From contig NZ_KZ622864.1 in NCBI RefSeq assembly GCF_002893095.1, positions 124,001 through 188,000 on the forward strand: a stretch of 64,000 nucleotides of DNA, given 5' to 3'. The translations under genes and the position numbers were made by a program. The DNA comes from Stenotrophomonas sp. VV52. Its GTDB lineage: Bacteria > Pseudomonadota > Gammaproteobacteria > Xanthomonadales > Xanthomonadaceae. The stretch's first letter is position 1. The number at the start of each line of letters is the position of its first letter. The notes below the pieces were generated by a model that ran no database searches, was not told where the DNA came from, and was given only the letters and a program-made list of their open reading frames with translations. Of the stretch, positions 18,717 through 29,432 are shown piece by piece.

Positions 18717-19184
18717 TTACCGCTTCGGCTGCAACATCGTCCCGGTGCACTTCTTCGCGCCGCAGCGGCATTCCCATATCTTCTTCAGGCGCGCGGTATG
18801 GCGCTCGGCCAGGGTGATGCCGTAGTTGTAGGTCAGCTCGGCGCCGGGCTCGATGTCCTTGATCGCCTCGATGAACACCTTGTCCTCGCGGCGGTTGTCG
18901 CCCTCTGCTTCCTCGATCACCGCCTCGCAGTTCGGGTCGCAGCTGTGGTTCAACCAGCGCGCATCGTTGCCCTTGTAGTTGGCGTCGATCACGTAGTCGT
19001 CGTTCAGGGTGAACAGGAAGGTGTGACCGCTCTCCACATCCCCGGTATCATCGGCGTCCACATCGGCGTGGCTGCGCAGCAGGCCCTTGTACTGGATGAC
19101 CCGTTCGCCCTTCTTCAGTGGCGCCAGCGCGAACACGCCATTGCCGTGGATCGAGGATTTGCGGGCTTGGATCTTCTTGGGCAT
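18717..19184 (-). CDS. SET-domain protein-lysine N-methyltransferase
   Basis: This 155-residue protein is a minimal SET domain, predicted to transfer methyl groups from S-adenosylmethionine to lysines. Motifs in order: HGNGVFA (13-19, cofactor loop), the pseudoknot motif NHSCDPN (79-85), the catalytic ELTYNYG (116-122), and a post-SET zinc motif with C139, C141 and C146 (ECRCGAKKC), joined by C82. All residues needed for activity appear present. It is cytosolic and stands alone, ending at a GTAG repeat. SET proteins are unusual in bacteria but occur across xanthomonads. The nearby HU-like protein with a Lys-rich tail is a plausible substrate, by analogy with the chlamydial SET methyltransferase; this is inference. 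Confidence 0.9.
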   Translation of the reverse strand: MPKKIQARKSSIHGNGVFALAPLKKGERVIQYKGLLRSHADVDADDTGDVESGHTFLFTLNDDYVIDANYKGNDARWLNHSCDPNCEAVIEEAEGDNRREDKVFIEAIKDIEPGAELTYNYGITLAERHTARLKKIWECRCGAKKCTGTMLQPKR

Positions 19185-19258
19185 CAGGCTGGCCGTTACG
19201 TTGGGATGGTCGATTCTCGCTTAATAGTCGTGATGATGCCTACCTGAACACGACGGGT

Positions 19259-19286
19259 TGGATGCCCGCGCATAAAAGCGTACAAT
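19259..19286 (+). promoter_or_regulatory. Predicted promoter of the suf operon
   Basis: TTGGAT (19259-19264) and TACAAT (19281-19286) are spaced 16 bp, about 30 bp before the sufR start codon. An SufR-type autoregulatory site may overlap, but I cannot define it. Confidence 0.5.
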
Positions 19287-19316
19287 TTCAGTCCGCTTTA
19301 TGGCTCTGCCCTCCCC

Positions 19317-19769
19317 ATGCTCCGCGTCACCAAGCTCACCGATTACGCCACCGTCGTCCTGACCGTCCTTGCCGCGCGCCCGGGCGAGGTGCTCAGTGCG
19401 ACCGAACTGGCTGAATATGCCCGCCTTGAGCCGCCTACCGTCAGCAAGCTGCTCAAGCCGCTGGCCCAGGCCGGCCTGGTCGAAGGCCTGCGCGGCGTGC
19501 GCGGCGGCTACCGGCTGACCCGCGCCGCCGACCAGATCAGCCTGTTCGAGATCGTCGAAGCCATGGAGGGCCCGCTGGGCCTGACCGAGTGCGCGCACGA
19601 CCACAGCCAGTGCGGACGCGAGCTGCAGTGCGGCGCGCGCAGCAGCTGGCGGCTGATCAACGACGTGGTGTCCGACGCACTGCGCAAGGTCAGCCTGGCG
19701 CAGATCCTGCCCCCTCTTCCCCTTGTTGACGCCCCCCGCCGCGTGATCGCGGCGGATGTCGTCTCCTGA
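19317..19769 (+). CDS. sufR: SUF operon Rrf2-family regulator with Fe-S cysteines
   Basis: This 150-residue winged-helix protein of the Rrf2/IscR family is expected to sense Fe-S cluster status and control the suf operon that follows. The DNA-binding part holds [30 protein letters not shown] (written in two: helix 40-54, wing 55-70). The cluster ligands are C92, C99 and C105, with spacing like IscR. It is the first gene of sufR-B-C-D-S, 16 bp before sufB. The name follows usage for proteobacterial SUF-associated Rrf2 regulators and does not imply homology to cyanobacterial SufR. Confidence 0.88.
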   Translation: MLRVTKLTDYATVVLTVLAARPGEVLSATELAEYARLEPPTVSKLLKPLAQAGLVEGLRGVRGGYRLTRAADQISLFEIVEAMEGPLGLTECAHDHSQCGRELQCGARSSWRLINDVVSDALRKVSLAQILPPLPLVDAPRRVIAADVVS

Positions 19770-19785
19770 TCCACAGGCAGCCCCC

Positions 19786-21261
<1,476 letters not shown>

Positions 21262-21289
21262 TTCGCCGCGCCTTTGATTGATATTTTTT

Positions 21290-21311
21290 GCCACGCAGGG
21301 CGTGGCACTAC
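21290..21311. repeat. GTAG repeat inside the suf operon
   Basis: GCCACGCAGGGCGTGGC followed by ACTAC is an inverted CCACGC-type element in the sufB-sufC gap, 13 bp before the sufC start. Confidence 0.7.
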
Positions 21312-21324
21312 CCGGATTCGTATC

Positions 21325-22089
21325 ATGCTGAAGATCGACAACCTGCACGCCCGCATCGGCGAAAAAGAAATCCTCAAGGGCCTCTCGCTGGACGTGAAGC
21401 CCGGCCAGGTGCACGCCATCATGGGCCCCAACGGCGCCGGCAAGTCCACCCTGGGCAACGTGCTGGCCGGCCGCGACGGCTATGACGTCAGCGAAGGCAG
21501 CATCCAGTTCGAAGGCCGCGACCTGCTCGAGCTGGCCCCGGAAGAACGCGCCGCCGCCGGCCTGTTCCTGGCCTTCCAGTACCCGGTGGAGATCCCCGGC
21601 GTGAACAACACCTACTTCCTACGCGCCGCGCTCAACGCCCAGCGCAAGGCGCGCGGCGAGGAAGAACTGGACTCGATGCAGTTCCTCAAGCTGGTGCGCC
21701 AGAAGCTGGCCGTGCTGCACCTGAAGGACGAACTGCTGCACCGTGGCGTCAACGAAGGCTTCTCCGGTGGTGAGAAGAAGCGCAACGAGATCTTCCAGCT
21801 GGCCGTGCTCGAGCCGAAGCTGGCGATCCTGGACGAGACCGACAGCGGCCTGGACATCGACGCGCTGAAGAGCGTGGCCGACGGCGTCAACGCGCTGCGC
21901 TCGCCGGACCGCTCGTTCCTGGTCATCACCCATTACCAGCGCCTGCTCGACTACATCAAGCCGGACGTGGTGCACGTGCTGGCCGACGGCAAGATCGTGC
22001 AGAGCGGCGGCCCCGAGCTGGCCCTGGAACTGGAAGCGCACGGCTACCACTTCTTGAAGGACCGCGTGGTGCCGGAGGCAGCGGTCTGA
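21325..22089 (+). CDS. sufC: Fe-S cluster assembly ATPase SufC
   Basis: This 254-residue ABC-type ATPase powers the SufBC2D complex. Walker A is GPNGAGKST (34-42), the signature is FSGGEKKRNEI, and Walker B is LAILDETDSGLDID. The start at 21325 gives the standard N-terminus (MLKIDNLHARIGEKEILKG). Its stop overlaps the sufD start (TGATG), so the two are coupled. Confidence 0.95.
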   Translation: MLKIDNLHARIGEKEILKGLSLDVKPGQVHAIMGPNGAGKSTLGNVLAGRDGYDVSEGSIQFEGRDLLELAPEERAAAGLFLAFQYPVEIPGVNNTYFLRAALNAQRKARGEEELDSMQFLKLVRQKLAVLHLKDELLHRGVNEGFSGGEKKRNEIFQLAVLEPKLAILDETDSGLDIDALKSVADGVNALRSPDRSFLVITHYQRLLDYIKPDVVHVLADGKIVQSGGPELALELEAHGYHFLKDRVVPEAAV

Positions 22090-23351
22090 TGAGCGCCCTG
22101 CTGGATTCCCTTGCCGCCGGTTTCTGCGGCAGCGACGCACGCCGCGCCGAGCTCGACGCGGCCCTGCAGGCCGGCCTGCCTGGCCCGCGCAGCGAGGCCT
22201 GGAAGTACACCTCGCTGCGCCAGCTGGAACGGCGCAGCTTCCAGCCGGCGCCGCTGGCCGCGCCGGAGATCGACCCTGCCCTGCTGGCCGACATCCCGTC
22301 GCCGCGGCTGGTGTTCGTCAACGGCCGCACGTCCGAAGCGCACAGCGACCTCACCACACTGCCCGACGGCGTGCAGGTCCAGACCCTGTCTACCGCGCTG
22401 CACGCCGGTGACGACGCCCTGCGCTTCCTTGGCCGCCGCTTCGAGCGCAGCGAAGAAATCTTCGCCCGGCTCAACGCCGCGCTGGCCGACGAAGGCGTGC
22501 TGGTGCGCGTGGATGACGGCGTACAGGTGGAAGCACCGCTGCAGCTGGTCTTCATCAGCGCCGCCGGTGCCGCCGACCTGGCCTGGCACCATCGCCACCT
22601 GATCGAGCTGCGCGCCGGCGCCGCCCTCGGCGTGGTCGAACACCACCTGGACCTGGGCGATGCCGCGCACTTCGGCAACACCCTGGTGCACGTGCACCTG
22701 GCCAAGGACGCGGTGCTCTCGCATGCCCGCGTGCAGGCCGACAGTGCCCGCGCCATCACCCTGCTGCGCACCGACGCCGTGCTGGCCCGCGACGCGCAGT
22801 ACCGCCGCGTGGACCTGGAGCTGGGCGCCGCACTCAGCCGCCACGAGCTCAACGTGCGCCTGGAAGGCGACAACGCCCAGCTCACCGCCAATGGCGTACT
22901 GCTCGGCAATGGCCGCCGCCATGTGGACACCCGCCTGGGTATCGAGCACATCGCGCGCGACACCGCCTCGGAAATGGTCTGGCGCGGCGTCGCCGCCAAC
23001 CGCAGCCGCGTGGTCTTCCACGGCGGCATCCACATCCGGGCCGGCGCCGATGGCACCGACGCCAACCTCTCCAACAAGAACCTGCTGCTCTCGGCCGACG
23101 CCGAGATCGACACCCAGCCCACGCTGGTGATCGACGCGGATGAAGTAAAGGCCGCGCACGGCGCCACCGTCGGCCAGCTCGACGCCAACGCGTTGTTCTA
23201 CCTGCGCTCGCGCGGCCTCCCGGCCGAACAGGCCCAGCAGCTGCTCAGCGCCGCGTTCTGCCATGAACCGCTGAACATGCTCGACGCACGGCTGACCGAA
23301 CAGCTGCGCCGCCAGCTGGACATCGCACTGGCCAAGGCAGGGGTGGCATGA
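22089..23351 (+). CDS. sufD: Fe-S cluster assembly protein SufD
   Basis: The 420-residue partner of SufB in the SufBC2D scaffold. The N-terminus RSEAWKYTSLRQLERRSFQ is typical, as are the beta-helix core and the closing segment HGATVGQLDANALFYLRSRGL-PAEQAQQLL. It overlaps sufC by 1 bp and sufS by 4 bp. Confidence 0.94.
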   Translation: MSALLDSLAAGFCGSDARRAELDAALQAGLPGPRSEAWKYTSLRQLERRSFQPAPLAAPEIDPALLADIPSPRLVFVNGRTSEAHSDLTTLPDGVQVQTLSTALHAGDDALRFLGRRFERSEEIFARLNAALADEGVLVRVDDGVQVEAPLQLVFISAAGAADLAWHHRHLIELRAGAALGVVEHHLDLGDAAHFGNTLVHVHLAKDAVLSHARVQADSARAITLLRTDAVLARDAQYRRVDLELGAALSRHELNVRLEGDNAQLTANGVLLGNGRRHVDTRLGIEHIARDTASEMVWRGVAANRSRVVFHGGIHIRAGADGTDANLSNKNLLLSADAEIDTQPTLVIDADEVKAAHGATVGQLDANALFYLRSRGLPAEQAQQLLSAAFCHEPLNMLDARLTEQLRRQLDIALAKAGVA

Positions 23352-24604
23352 ACCTCTCCACCCCGCGCCCGGCGACCGACACTGCGGTCGCCCCCGACTG
23401 GGACCGCGTGCGCCTGGACTTCCCGCTGCTGATGCGGGAAGTGCACGGCAAGCCGCTGGTGTACTTCGACAACGCCAACACCGGGCAGAAGCCGGTGCAG
23501 GTGATCGGCGCGGTGGACGAGTATTACCGGCGCTACAACGCCAACGTGAGCCGCGCGGTGCATGCGCTGGGCACCGAAGCCACCGACGCCTACGAAGGCG
23601 CGCGCACCAAGCTGGCGCGCTTCCTCAACGTGCGCGCCAGCGAGCTGGTGCTGTGCAGCGGCACCACCTTCGCGATCAACCTGGTGGCCTACTCGTGGGC
23701 GCTGCCGCGCCTGAAGGCCGGCGACGTGATCCTGGTCTCGCGCATGGAGCACCACGCCAACATCGTGCCGTGGCAGCTGGTCGCCCAGCGCACCGGCGCC
23801 ACGATCCGCGTGGCCGAGATCACCCCGGAAGGCGCGCTCGACCTGGACGCGCTGCGCAAGGCGATGACGCCTGAGGTCAAGCTGCTCGCCGTGGCCCACG
23901 TCTCCAACGTGCTGGGCACGGTGAACCCGGTCCGCGAGATCTGCCGTGAAGCGCGCAAGCGCGGCATCATCACCGTGGTCGACGGCTCGCAGGCCGTGCC
24001 GCACCGCAAGGTCGACATCCCCGCCATCGGCTGCGACTTCTACGCCATCACCGGCCACAAGATGTGCGGCCCGACCGGTACCGGCGCGCTGTGGGCCCGA
24101 CGCGAGCACCTGGATGCCATGCCGCCGTTCCTCGGCGGCGGCGAGATGATCAAGGAAGTCAGCTTCGAAGGCACGGTCTTCAGCGACGCCCCGCACAAGT
24201 TCGAAGCCGGCACCCCGAACATTGCCGGTTTCATTGGTCTCGGTGTGGCGGTGGACTATCTGGAATCGCTGGGGCTGGACCACGTGGAAGCGCGCGAAGG
24301 CGAACTGCTTGCGCACTTCACCGAAGAACTCGGCAAGATCGAAGGCCTGCGCATGTTCGGCACCACCCCGGACAAGGCGGCGGTCGTCTCCTTCCTGATC
24401 GAAGGCGCCCATGCCCACGACCTGGCCACCCTGCTCGACCTGGAAGGCGTCGCGATCCGCTCCGGCCAGCACTGCGCGCACCCGCTGCTGCAGTACTACG
24501 GCGTAGCCGCCACCTGCCGCGCGTCGCTGGCGTTCTACAACACCCACGCCGAGATCGAGCGCTTCATCGCCGCATTGAACAAGGTGCGCAAGCTGCTCGG
24601 CTGA
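23348..24604 (+). CDS. sufS: Cysteine desulfurase SufS
   Basis: This 418-residue PLP enzyme takes sulfur from L-cysteine and passes persulfide to the SUF scaffold. The PLP lysine is K238 in ITGHKMCGPTG and the persulfide cysteine is C376 in RSGQHCAHPLL, both as in type II desulfurases. A histidine (H135/H136) in SRMEHHANIVPW stacks on the cofactor. No sufE or sufU follows in the window, so the sulfur acceptor must be encoded elsewhere. Confidence 0.95.
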   Translation: MNLSTPRPATDTAVAPDWDRVRLDFPLLMREVHGKPLVYFDNANTGQKPVQVIGAVDEYYRRYNANVSRAVHALGTEATDAYEGARTKLARFLNVRASELVLCSGTTFAINLVAYSWALPRLKAGDVILVSRMEHHANIVPWQLVAQRTGATIRVAEITPEGALDLDALRKAMTPEVKLLAVAHVSNVLGTVNPVREICREARKRGIITVVDGSQAVPHRKVDIPAIGCDFYAITGHKMCGPTGTGALWARREHLDAMPPFLGGGEMIKEVSFEGTVFSDAPHKFEAGTPNIAGFIGLGVAVDYLESLGLDHVEAREGELLAHFTEELGKIEGLRMFGTTPDKAAVVSFLIEGAHAHDLATLLDLEGVAIRSGQHCAHPLLQYYGVAATCRASLAFYNTHAEIERFIAALNKVRKLLG

Positions 24605-24612
24605 GCCGGGGC

Positions 24613-24696
24613 CGCACGACCAACGGTCGTGCGCTACCGGTAATCGACCGCACCACCGAATCGACCGACCACCGGTAGCGCCGGCCGCTGGCCGGC
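24613..24696. repeat. Two GTAG-type repeats downstream of sufS
   Basis: GCACGACC, AAC loop, GGTCGTGC plus GCTAC (24613-24637) is followed by GTAGCGCCGGCCGCTGGCC (24675-24696). They separate the suf operon from the Fur-controlled tonB unit. Confidence 0.7.
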
Positions 24697-24740
24697 CCTC
24701 CCGATGCTTCAACGTTCCATGCCGGGAATGGCTCGTGCAA

Positions 24741-24761
24741 TAATGAGAACTCTTCTCATTA
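24741..24761. promoter_or_regulatory. Fur box upstream of tonB
   Basis: A perfect 9-3-9 inverted repeat: arm TAATGAGAA, spacer CTC, and the exact complementary arm. AATGAGAA/TTCTCATT is the classic Fur-binding arm. It ends only 10 bp before the tonB start codon, so Fur could block both RNA polymerase and ribosome access. Confidence 0.85.
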
Positions 24762-24771
24762 ATGATCTCGA

Positions 24772-25488
24772 ATGTCGTCGGTCGCAGCAGTCCCGTTTTT
24801 CGAGCGCCACGCCCAAGCACTCGCTGCGACCATCACGGCACTCGCCCACGCAGCCGCCCTGGCACTCCTGCTCTGGACCCACACCAGCAGCACGCGCCCG
24901 CTCGTGCCTCCACTCGCCGACCGCACCCAGCTCCTCCTGCTGCCTCCGCGCGCGCCCCAGGTGCCGCTGGAAGACATCATCGCGCCCACGCCAAGCATGG
25001 CCGCCGCCGTACAGCACCAGAAGCCCGAGCCGCCGCGCGATCTTCCGAAAACGCCGCCGCGAGACGCCGCCAACTGGGTCATCCCGCCGCCTACTCCGCC
25101 GCAGCCCAGAACCGACGCGCCTGCGCCGCTGCAGCAACAGGCCTCCGTTGCCGCCTCCCCGCCCAGCCCGCCGTTGCCGCCCGGCCCGAGCGAAGCCACG
25201 CCCGGTCGCGACAGCTGGGAAGGCCGGGTCATGGCCCAACTGGAGCGCTTCCGCCGCTACCCGCATGCCGCACGCGCGCGCCGCCACGAAGGCGTGGTGC
25301 AGGTACGGGTCAGCCTGTCCCGCGACGGACACCTGCTGGCGCTGTCGGTGGAGAAGAGCTCCGGGTACGCGATGCTGGACCAGGCCGCGCTGGATACCTT
25401 CCGCCGCGCCGAACCGCTGCCGGCCGTCCCGGACGACCGGCCGGCGCCGGTGGAACTGTCATTCCCGGTCGAGTTCTTCATCCGCTGA
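24772..25488 (+). CDS. tonB: TonB energy-transducing protein
   Basis: This 238-residue inner-membrane protein passes proton-motive energy from ExbBD to outer-membrane receptors. The N-terminal membrane segment is about residues 18-38 (ITALAHAAALALLLW), then a Pro-rich periplasmic span (about 45-140, rich in PPP and PQP), then the TonB C-terminal domain (about 145-238) with RRYPHAARARRHEGVVQVRV and GYAMLDQAALDTFRRAEPLP. A Fur box sits immediately upstream. No exbB or exbD follows, so this may be an additional TonB dedicated to the siderophore receptors downstream. No clear ribosome site is seen before the start. Confidence 0.9.
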   Translation: MSSVAAVPFFERHAQALAATITALAHAAALALLLWTHTSSTRPLVPPLADRTQLLLLPPRAPQVPLEDIIAPTPSMAAAVQHQKPEPPRDLPKTPPRDAANWVIPPPTPPQPRTDAPAPLQQQASVAASPPSPPLPPGPSEATPGRDSWEGRVMAQLERFRRYPHAARARRHEGVVQVRVSLSRDGHLLALSVEKSSGYAMLDQAALDTFRRAEPLPAVPDDRPAPVELSFPVEFFIR

Positions 25489-25539
25489 GCCCGCCCCGCC
25501 GAACTACCCGCCACTGGCAGCCGCCACTAGAATGTCGGC

Positions 25540-26076
25540 ATGAGCACCCTGACCTTCCGTGCGGCCACGCTGGCCGACATTCCCGCCCTGATCACCCTGG
25601 TCACCTCGGCCTACCGCGGCGACGCCAGCCGCGCCGGCTGGACCACCGAAGCGGACATGCTGGACGGCGCGCGCATCGACGCCACCGGCCTGCAGGCGGA
25701 TATAGAGCGCCCGCGCAGTACCGTGCTGCTGGCCGAACGCGACGGCCAGCTGCTGGCCTGCGCCCACGTGGCGGACGACCAGGGCAAGGGCTACTTCGGC
25801 ATGTTCTCGGTGGACCCAGCCCAGCAGGGCGGCGGCATCGGCAAGCAGGTGATGGACGCGGCCGAAGCGCATGCGGCGCGCGAATGGTCGGTGCCGGTGA
25901 TGCAGATGACGGTCATCGACATCCGCGACGAGCTGATCGCCTTCTACGAACGCCGCGGCTACCAGCGCACCGGGATCAAGAAGCCATTCCCCTACGGCGA
26001 CGAACGCTTTGGCATTCCCAAGCGCGACGACCTGCGTTTCGAAGTGCTGGAAAAGCCGCTGGCGGCCCACGCATGA
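25540..26076 (+). CDS. GNAT family N-acetyltransferase
   Basis: A 178-residue acetyl-CoA-dependent transferase. It starts LTFRAATLADIPALITLV, and the acetyl-CoA-binding motif is near SVDPAQQGGGIGKQVMDAAEAHA; the end has IAFYERRGYQRTG, usual for GNATs. Its stop overlaps the start of the Rieske protein (ATGA). Substrate unknown. Its location between tonB and a Rieske protein suggests co-transcription with the iron genes. Confidence 0.85.
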   Translation: MSTLTFRAATLADIPALITLVTSAYRGDASRAGWTTEADMLDGARIDATGLQADIERPRSTVLLAERDGQLLACAHVADDQGKGYFGMFSVDPAQQGGGIGKQVMDAAEAHAAREWSVPVMQMTVIDIRDELIAFYERRGYQRTGIKKPFPYGDERFGIPKRDDLRFEVLEKPLAAHA

Positions 26077-26405
26077 GCGAGACCTGGACCTTCGTCTGCG
26101 CCACCGCCGAACTGCTGCCGGGCGAGATGAAGAGCACCTTCGACGAGGTTACCGGCACGCCGATCGTGGTGTTCAACCTGGACGGCGAGTTGTACGCGCT
26201 GGAAGACCAGTGCACGCATGAAGAGTTCGAGCTGTCCTCGGGCACCTTCGACACCACCGAAGGCAGCATCGAGTGCGTGCTGCACAGCGCCCGCTTCGAC
26301 GTGCGTGACGGCCGTGCCCTGTGCGCACCGGCCTACAGCCCGGTGCCGAAGTTCCCGGTGAAGCGGGAGCACGACGCGGTCTGGACCCGCGACGACCGCG
26401 ACTGA
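26073..26405 (+). CDS. Rieske [2Fe-2S] ferredoxin (NirD/bphF type)
   Basis: This 110-residue protein binds one [2Fe-2S] cluster through C47-x-H49 (DQCTHEEF) and C68-x2-H71 (IECVLHSARFD). It lacks the disulfide cysteines of respiratory Rieske proteins, so it is a soluble low-potential ferredoxin. The end PVPKFPVKREHDAVW is typical. It is translationally coupled to the acetyltransferase. Its electron partners are not evident; its position near the suf genes suggests a role in cluster or iron metabolism. Confidence 0.88.
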   Translation: MSETWTFVCATAELLPGEMKSTFDEVTGTPIVVFNLDGELYALEDQCTHEEFELSSGTFDTTEGSIECVLHSARFDVRDGRALCAPAYSPVPKFPVKREHDAVWTRDDRD

Positions 26406-26467
26406 GTCCACAGTTTTCGATATCCACCCCTGTTCAGTGCCAGAACGGGGATGATGACGACATGATC

Positions 26468-26486
26468 GCGGATGCGAATCATTATT
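26468..26486. promoter_or_regulatory. Fur-box-like site before the first siderophore-receptor unit
   Basis: The window matches 13 of 19 positions of the classical Fur consensus; its best half is GAATCATTAT. It lies about 55 bp before the small gene at 26540 and about 600 bp before the receptor start at 27092. Confidence 0.65.
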
Positions 26487-26539
26487 GTTTCTGTTAATTT
26501 AGCGTTCTTCGCCGCCCCGGCCTGACCGATCCCCGCCTC

Positions 26540-26935
26540 ATGGCTTCCGCCCGAGACGCCGCCCCCGCCCGCTGGACCCCGCTGCTGCTGACTGCAGCGG
26601 CGATGTTCTGCCTGCTTGCCGCCTTCATCGGCTGGCCGGGCCTGGATGCGGCGGCCGGATCGGCAGGGCCCGGGGTCCGCGCCGCATCAGGCGAAGACCA
26701 CAGTCAATCCGGCGCCCCCATGCCCGGCCGACTCAACGCCGCCGTGCATGCCTGCGTGGCCGGCGAAAAGGAAGCGGAAACCGGTCGACCCGGCAAAACC
26801 GGCGCGCCGGTCTGGACACTGCGCCTGCTGTCCGGTGCAGGCCACACCGCGACGCCTGCTGTTCCGCCACCGTTCTCCCTGCCGGCGCGCCCGCTGCGCT
26901 CGCACCCGTCCCAGGCGCCTCCCGTCCGCGCCTGA
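26540..26935 (+). CDS. Small membrane/Pro-rich protein preceding a siderophore receptor
   Basis: A predicted 131-residue protein with one hydrophobic segment (about residues 14-31, LLLTAAAMFCLLAAFIGW), a hydrophilic middle with a single Cys near residue 71, and a Pro-rich end finishing QAPPVRA. Codon positions are GC-rich in the third base like neighbouring genes, which supports coding, but there is no clear ribosome site. It lies between a Fur-box-like site and the TonB receptor gene. A similarly built protein (30241-30669, ending QAPPQG) precedes the next receptor. I do not recognise a family. Confidence 0.5.
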   Translation: MASARDAAPARWTPLLLTAAAMFCLLAAFIGWPGLDAAAGSAGPGVRAASGEDHSQSGAPMPGRLNAAVHACVAGEKEAETGRPGKTGAPVWTLRLLSGAGHTATPAVPPPFSLPARPLRSHPSQAPPVRA

Positions 26936-27091
26936 TCGACCCGCCGCGCGGGCCTGCTGCCGCGCGCGCCGCTGACTGCTGTCCGCACGACCTCTTTCCG
27001 TATCCGATCGACCGTCCATGCTCCTGCGTGCGCGCATCCCCCCGTGCGTGTACGCGGCTTCCCTTCATCCGTTTCCAGGTCTTCAACCACC

Positions 27092-29413
27092 ATGATCAAG
27101 AGCCGCAAGCACTCCTCCCCCGCCCGCAGCGCCGCCAGCCTGGCCACCGCCAGCCTGGTGACCAGCCTCAGCCTGGCCGTGCTGCCCGTGGCTGCGCAGG
27201 CCCAGTCCAACGACACCACGGCGCAGACGCTGGACCAGGTGCACGTGCTGGCCACGCGCGGCTTCAAGGCCGACAAGGTCGCCTCGCCCAAGTTCACCCA
27301 GCCGCTGCAGGACACCCCGCAGACCATCCAGGTCATCACCCGCGACCTGTTCACCCAGCAGGGCGCGACCACCCTGACCGATGCACTGCGCAACAGCCCG
27401 GGCGTGGGCACGTTCTATGTCGGCGAGAACGGCAACACCAACACCGGCGACAGCATCTTCATGCGCGGCTTCGACACCTCCAGCAGCATCTTCGTGGACG
27501 GTGTGCGCGATGTCGGGTCGATCTCGCGCGATGTGTTCAACACCGAGCAGGTGGAAGTGTCCAAGGGTCCGGCCGGCACCGACAACGGCCGCTCGGCCCC
27601 GACCGGCTCGATCAACATGGTGAGCAAGCAGGCCAACCTGCATGACGCGGTCAGCGGCACCCTCTCCGCGGGCAGCGACAGCCAGCGTCGCGGTACCGCC
27701 GACTGGAACCAGGCCCTGGGCGCCAGCAGCGCGCTGCGCCTCAACGCCATGTGGCAGGACAGCGACCAGCCGGGCCGCGACCACGTCAACAATTCGCGCT
27801 GGGGCATCGCGCCGTCGCTGGTGTTCGGCTTGGACAGCAACACCCGCTACATCCTCAACCTGCTGTACGTGGACCAGCAGAACGTGCCCGACGGCGGCGT
27901 GCCGACGCTGGGCCTGCCGGGCTGGACCCCGCAGCCGACCCTGGAACAGCTGGCCGGCCACCCCGTGAACCCGGAAAACTTCTACGGCACCCGCGCCGAC
28001 CATGACGATGTCACCGCGAAGATGGCCACGTTCCGGATCGAACACGACTTCAACGACGGCCTGCAGCTGACCAACACCGCGCGCTGGGGCCGTACCGACC
28101 AGGACTACCTGCTGACCGCGTTCATGGGCACCGGCACGCGCGGTGCCAATGGCGCCCCGACCGGCAACATCCGCTACACCGACCGCAACAACCTGGACAC
28201 CTACACGATCGCGCGCAGCCTGCCGACCTTCAAGGTCCAGCAGAACACCATCCTCACCGACCAGCTCAACCTGCGCGCGGACTTCAACACCGGTGCCATC
28301 GCGCACAACCTGAGCACCGGGCTGGAATTCACCCGCGAAGAGCTCAAGACCTTCGGCCAGGCCGCCACCAACGGCACCACCTGGTCGGCCGCCAACCTGT
28401 ACAACCCGGACTGGAATGCCACCGGCCTGACCTGGGCGCACAACGGCGCCGACACCCGCGGCAAGACCACCACCTCGTCGGTGTACCTGTTCGACACCCT
28501 GCACTTCACCGAGAGCTTCCTGGTCACGGCCGGCCTGCGCGCGGACCACTACAAGACCGAATACCAGAGTGCGGCGGTGTGCGGCGGCCGTGGCCCGGCC
28601 TGCGGCGCCAATCCGGTCGGCACGGTCATCGCCAACCCGTCGCTGGAGCACAGCGACACCCTGCTCAACTGGAAGCTGGGCGCGGTGTACAAGGTCGGCG
28701 ACATCGTCAGCCTGTACGGCAATTACGCGCTGTCGCAGCAGCCCCCGGGTGGCAGCAACTTCCAGCTGAGCAGCTCGGCCAGCAGCGCCGACAACCCCAG
28801 CCTGGACCCGCAGAAGGCCAAGACCCTGGAAGTGGGCACCAAGTGGGCATTCCTGGATGACGCGCTTGCGTTCAACGTGGCCCTGTTCAAGACCGAGGTC
28901 AGCAACGAGATCAACACCCAGGTGCTTGACGACGCCGGCAACCCGACCCAGACCGGCAAGAAGTCGGTGCAGGGCATCGAAGTCTCCACGGTGGGCCGCA
29001 TCACCGACAACTGGTCGGTGTCGGCCGGCTACAGCCACCTGGATACCGAAGTGGAGGAAGGCGCCAACGTGGCCGCTGACGGCACCCGCAACCTGACCTA
29101 CACGCCGGGTGCGACCTTCACCAGCTGGACCAGCTACACCTTCCCGTTCGGGCTGACCCTGGGCGGTGGCGTGCGCTACGCGGGCCAGATGCACCGCGGC
29201 ACCGATGGTGCGGTGGGTACGCCGGCCTTCACCAAGTCCTACACGGTGTATGACGCGGTGGCCTCGTATGCGATCAACGACCACCTGGTGCTGCGTTTGA
29301 ACGCGTACAACCTGTTCGACAAGCAGTATGTGGCCGCGATCAACAAGAGCGGCTACCGTTACACCCCGGGCGTGCCGCGCAGCGTGCTGTTCAGCGCCGA
29401 CTTCCGCTTCTGA
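27092..29413 (+). CDS. fiu: TonB-dependent catecholate siderophore receptor (Fiu-like)
   Basis: This 773-residue outer-membrane receptor imports ferric catechol siderophores. A long signal peptide ends at AAQAQS. The TonB-box region [12 protein letters not shown] is followed by the plug, with [40 protein letters not shown] and [16 protein letters not shown], which strongly resembles E. coli Fiu and its homologues. The barrel ends [19 protein letters not shown]. The start at 27092 was chosen because the signal peptide begins there (MIKSRKHSS). A PiuC-type dioxygenase gene follows 19 bp later, as is common for Fiu/PiuA receptors. Confidence 0.92.
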   Translation: MIKSRKHSSPARSAASLATASLVTSLSLAVLPVAAQAQSNDTTAQTLDQVHVLATRGFKADKVASPKFTQPLQDTPQTIQVITRDLFTQQGATTLTDALRNSPGVGTFYVGENGNTNTGDSIFMRGFDTSSSIFVDGVRDVGSISRDVFNTEQVEVSKGPAGTDNGRSAPTGSINMVSKQANLHDAVSGTLSAGSDSQRRGTADWNQALGASSALRLNAMWQDSDQPGRDHVNNSRWGIAPSLVFGLDSNTRYILNLLYVDQQNVPDGGVPTLGLPGWTPQPTLEQLAGHPVNPENFYGTRADHDDVTAKMATFRIEHDFNDGLQLTNTARWGRTDQDYLLTAFMGTGTRGANGAPTGNIRYTDRNNLDTYTIARSLPTFKVQQNTILTDQLNLRADFNTGAIAHNLSTGLEFTREELKTFGQAATNGTTWSAANLYNPDWNATGLTWAHNGADTRGKTTTSSVYLFDTLHFTESFLVTAGLRADHYKTEYQSAAVCGGRGPACGANPVGTVIANPSLEHSDTLLNWKLGAVYKVGDIVSLYGNYALSQQPPGGSNFQLSSSASSADNPSLDPQKAKTLEVGTKWAFLDDALAFNVALFKTEVSNEINTQVLDDAGNPTQTGKKSVQGIEVSTVGRITDNWSVSAGYSHLDTEVEEGANVAADGTRNLTYTPGATFTSWTSYTFPFGLTLGGGVRYAGQMHRGTDGAVGTPAFTKSYTVYDAVASYAINDHLVLRLNAYNLFDKQYVAAINKSGYRYTPGVPRSVLFSADFRF

Positions 29414-29432
29414 TCCCCGCCAGGACCCTGCC

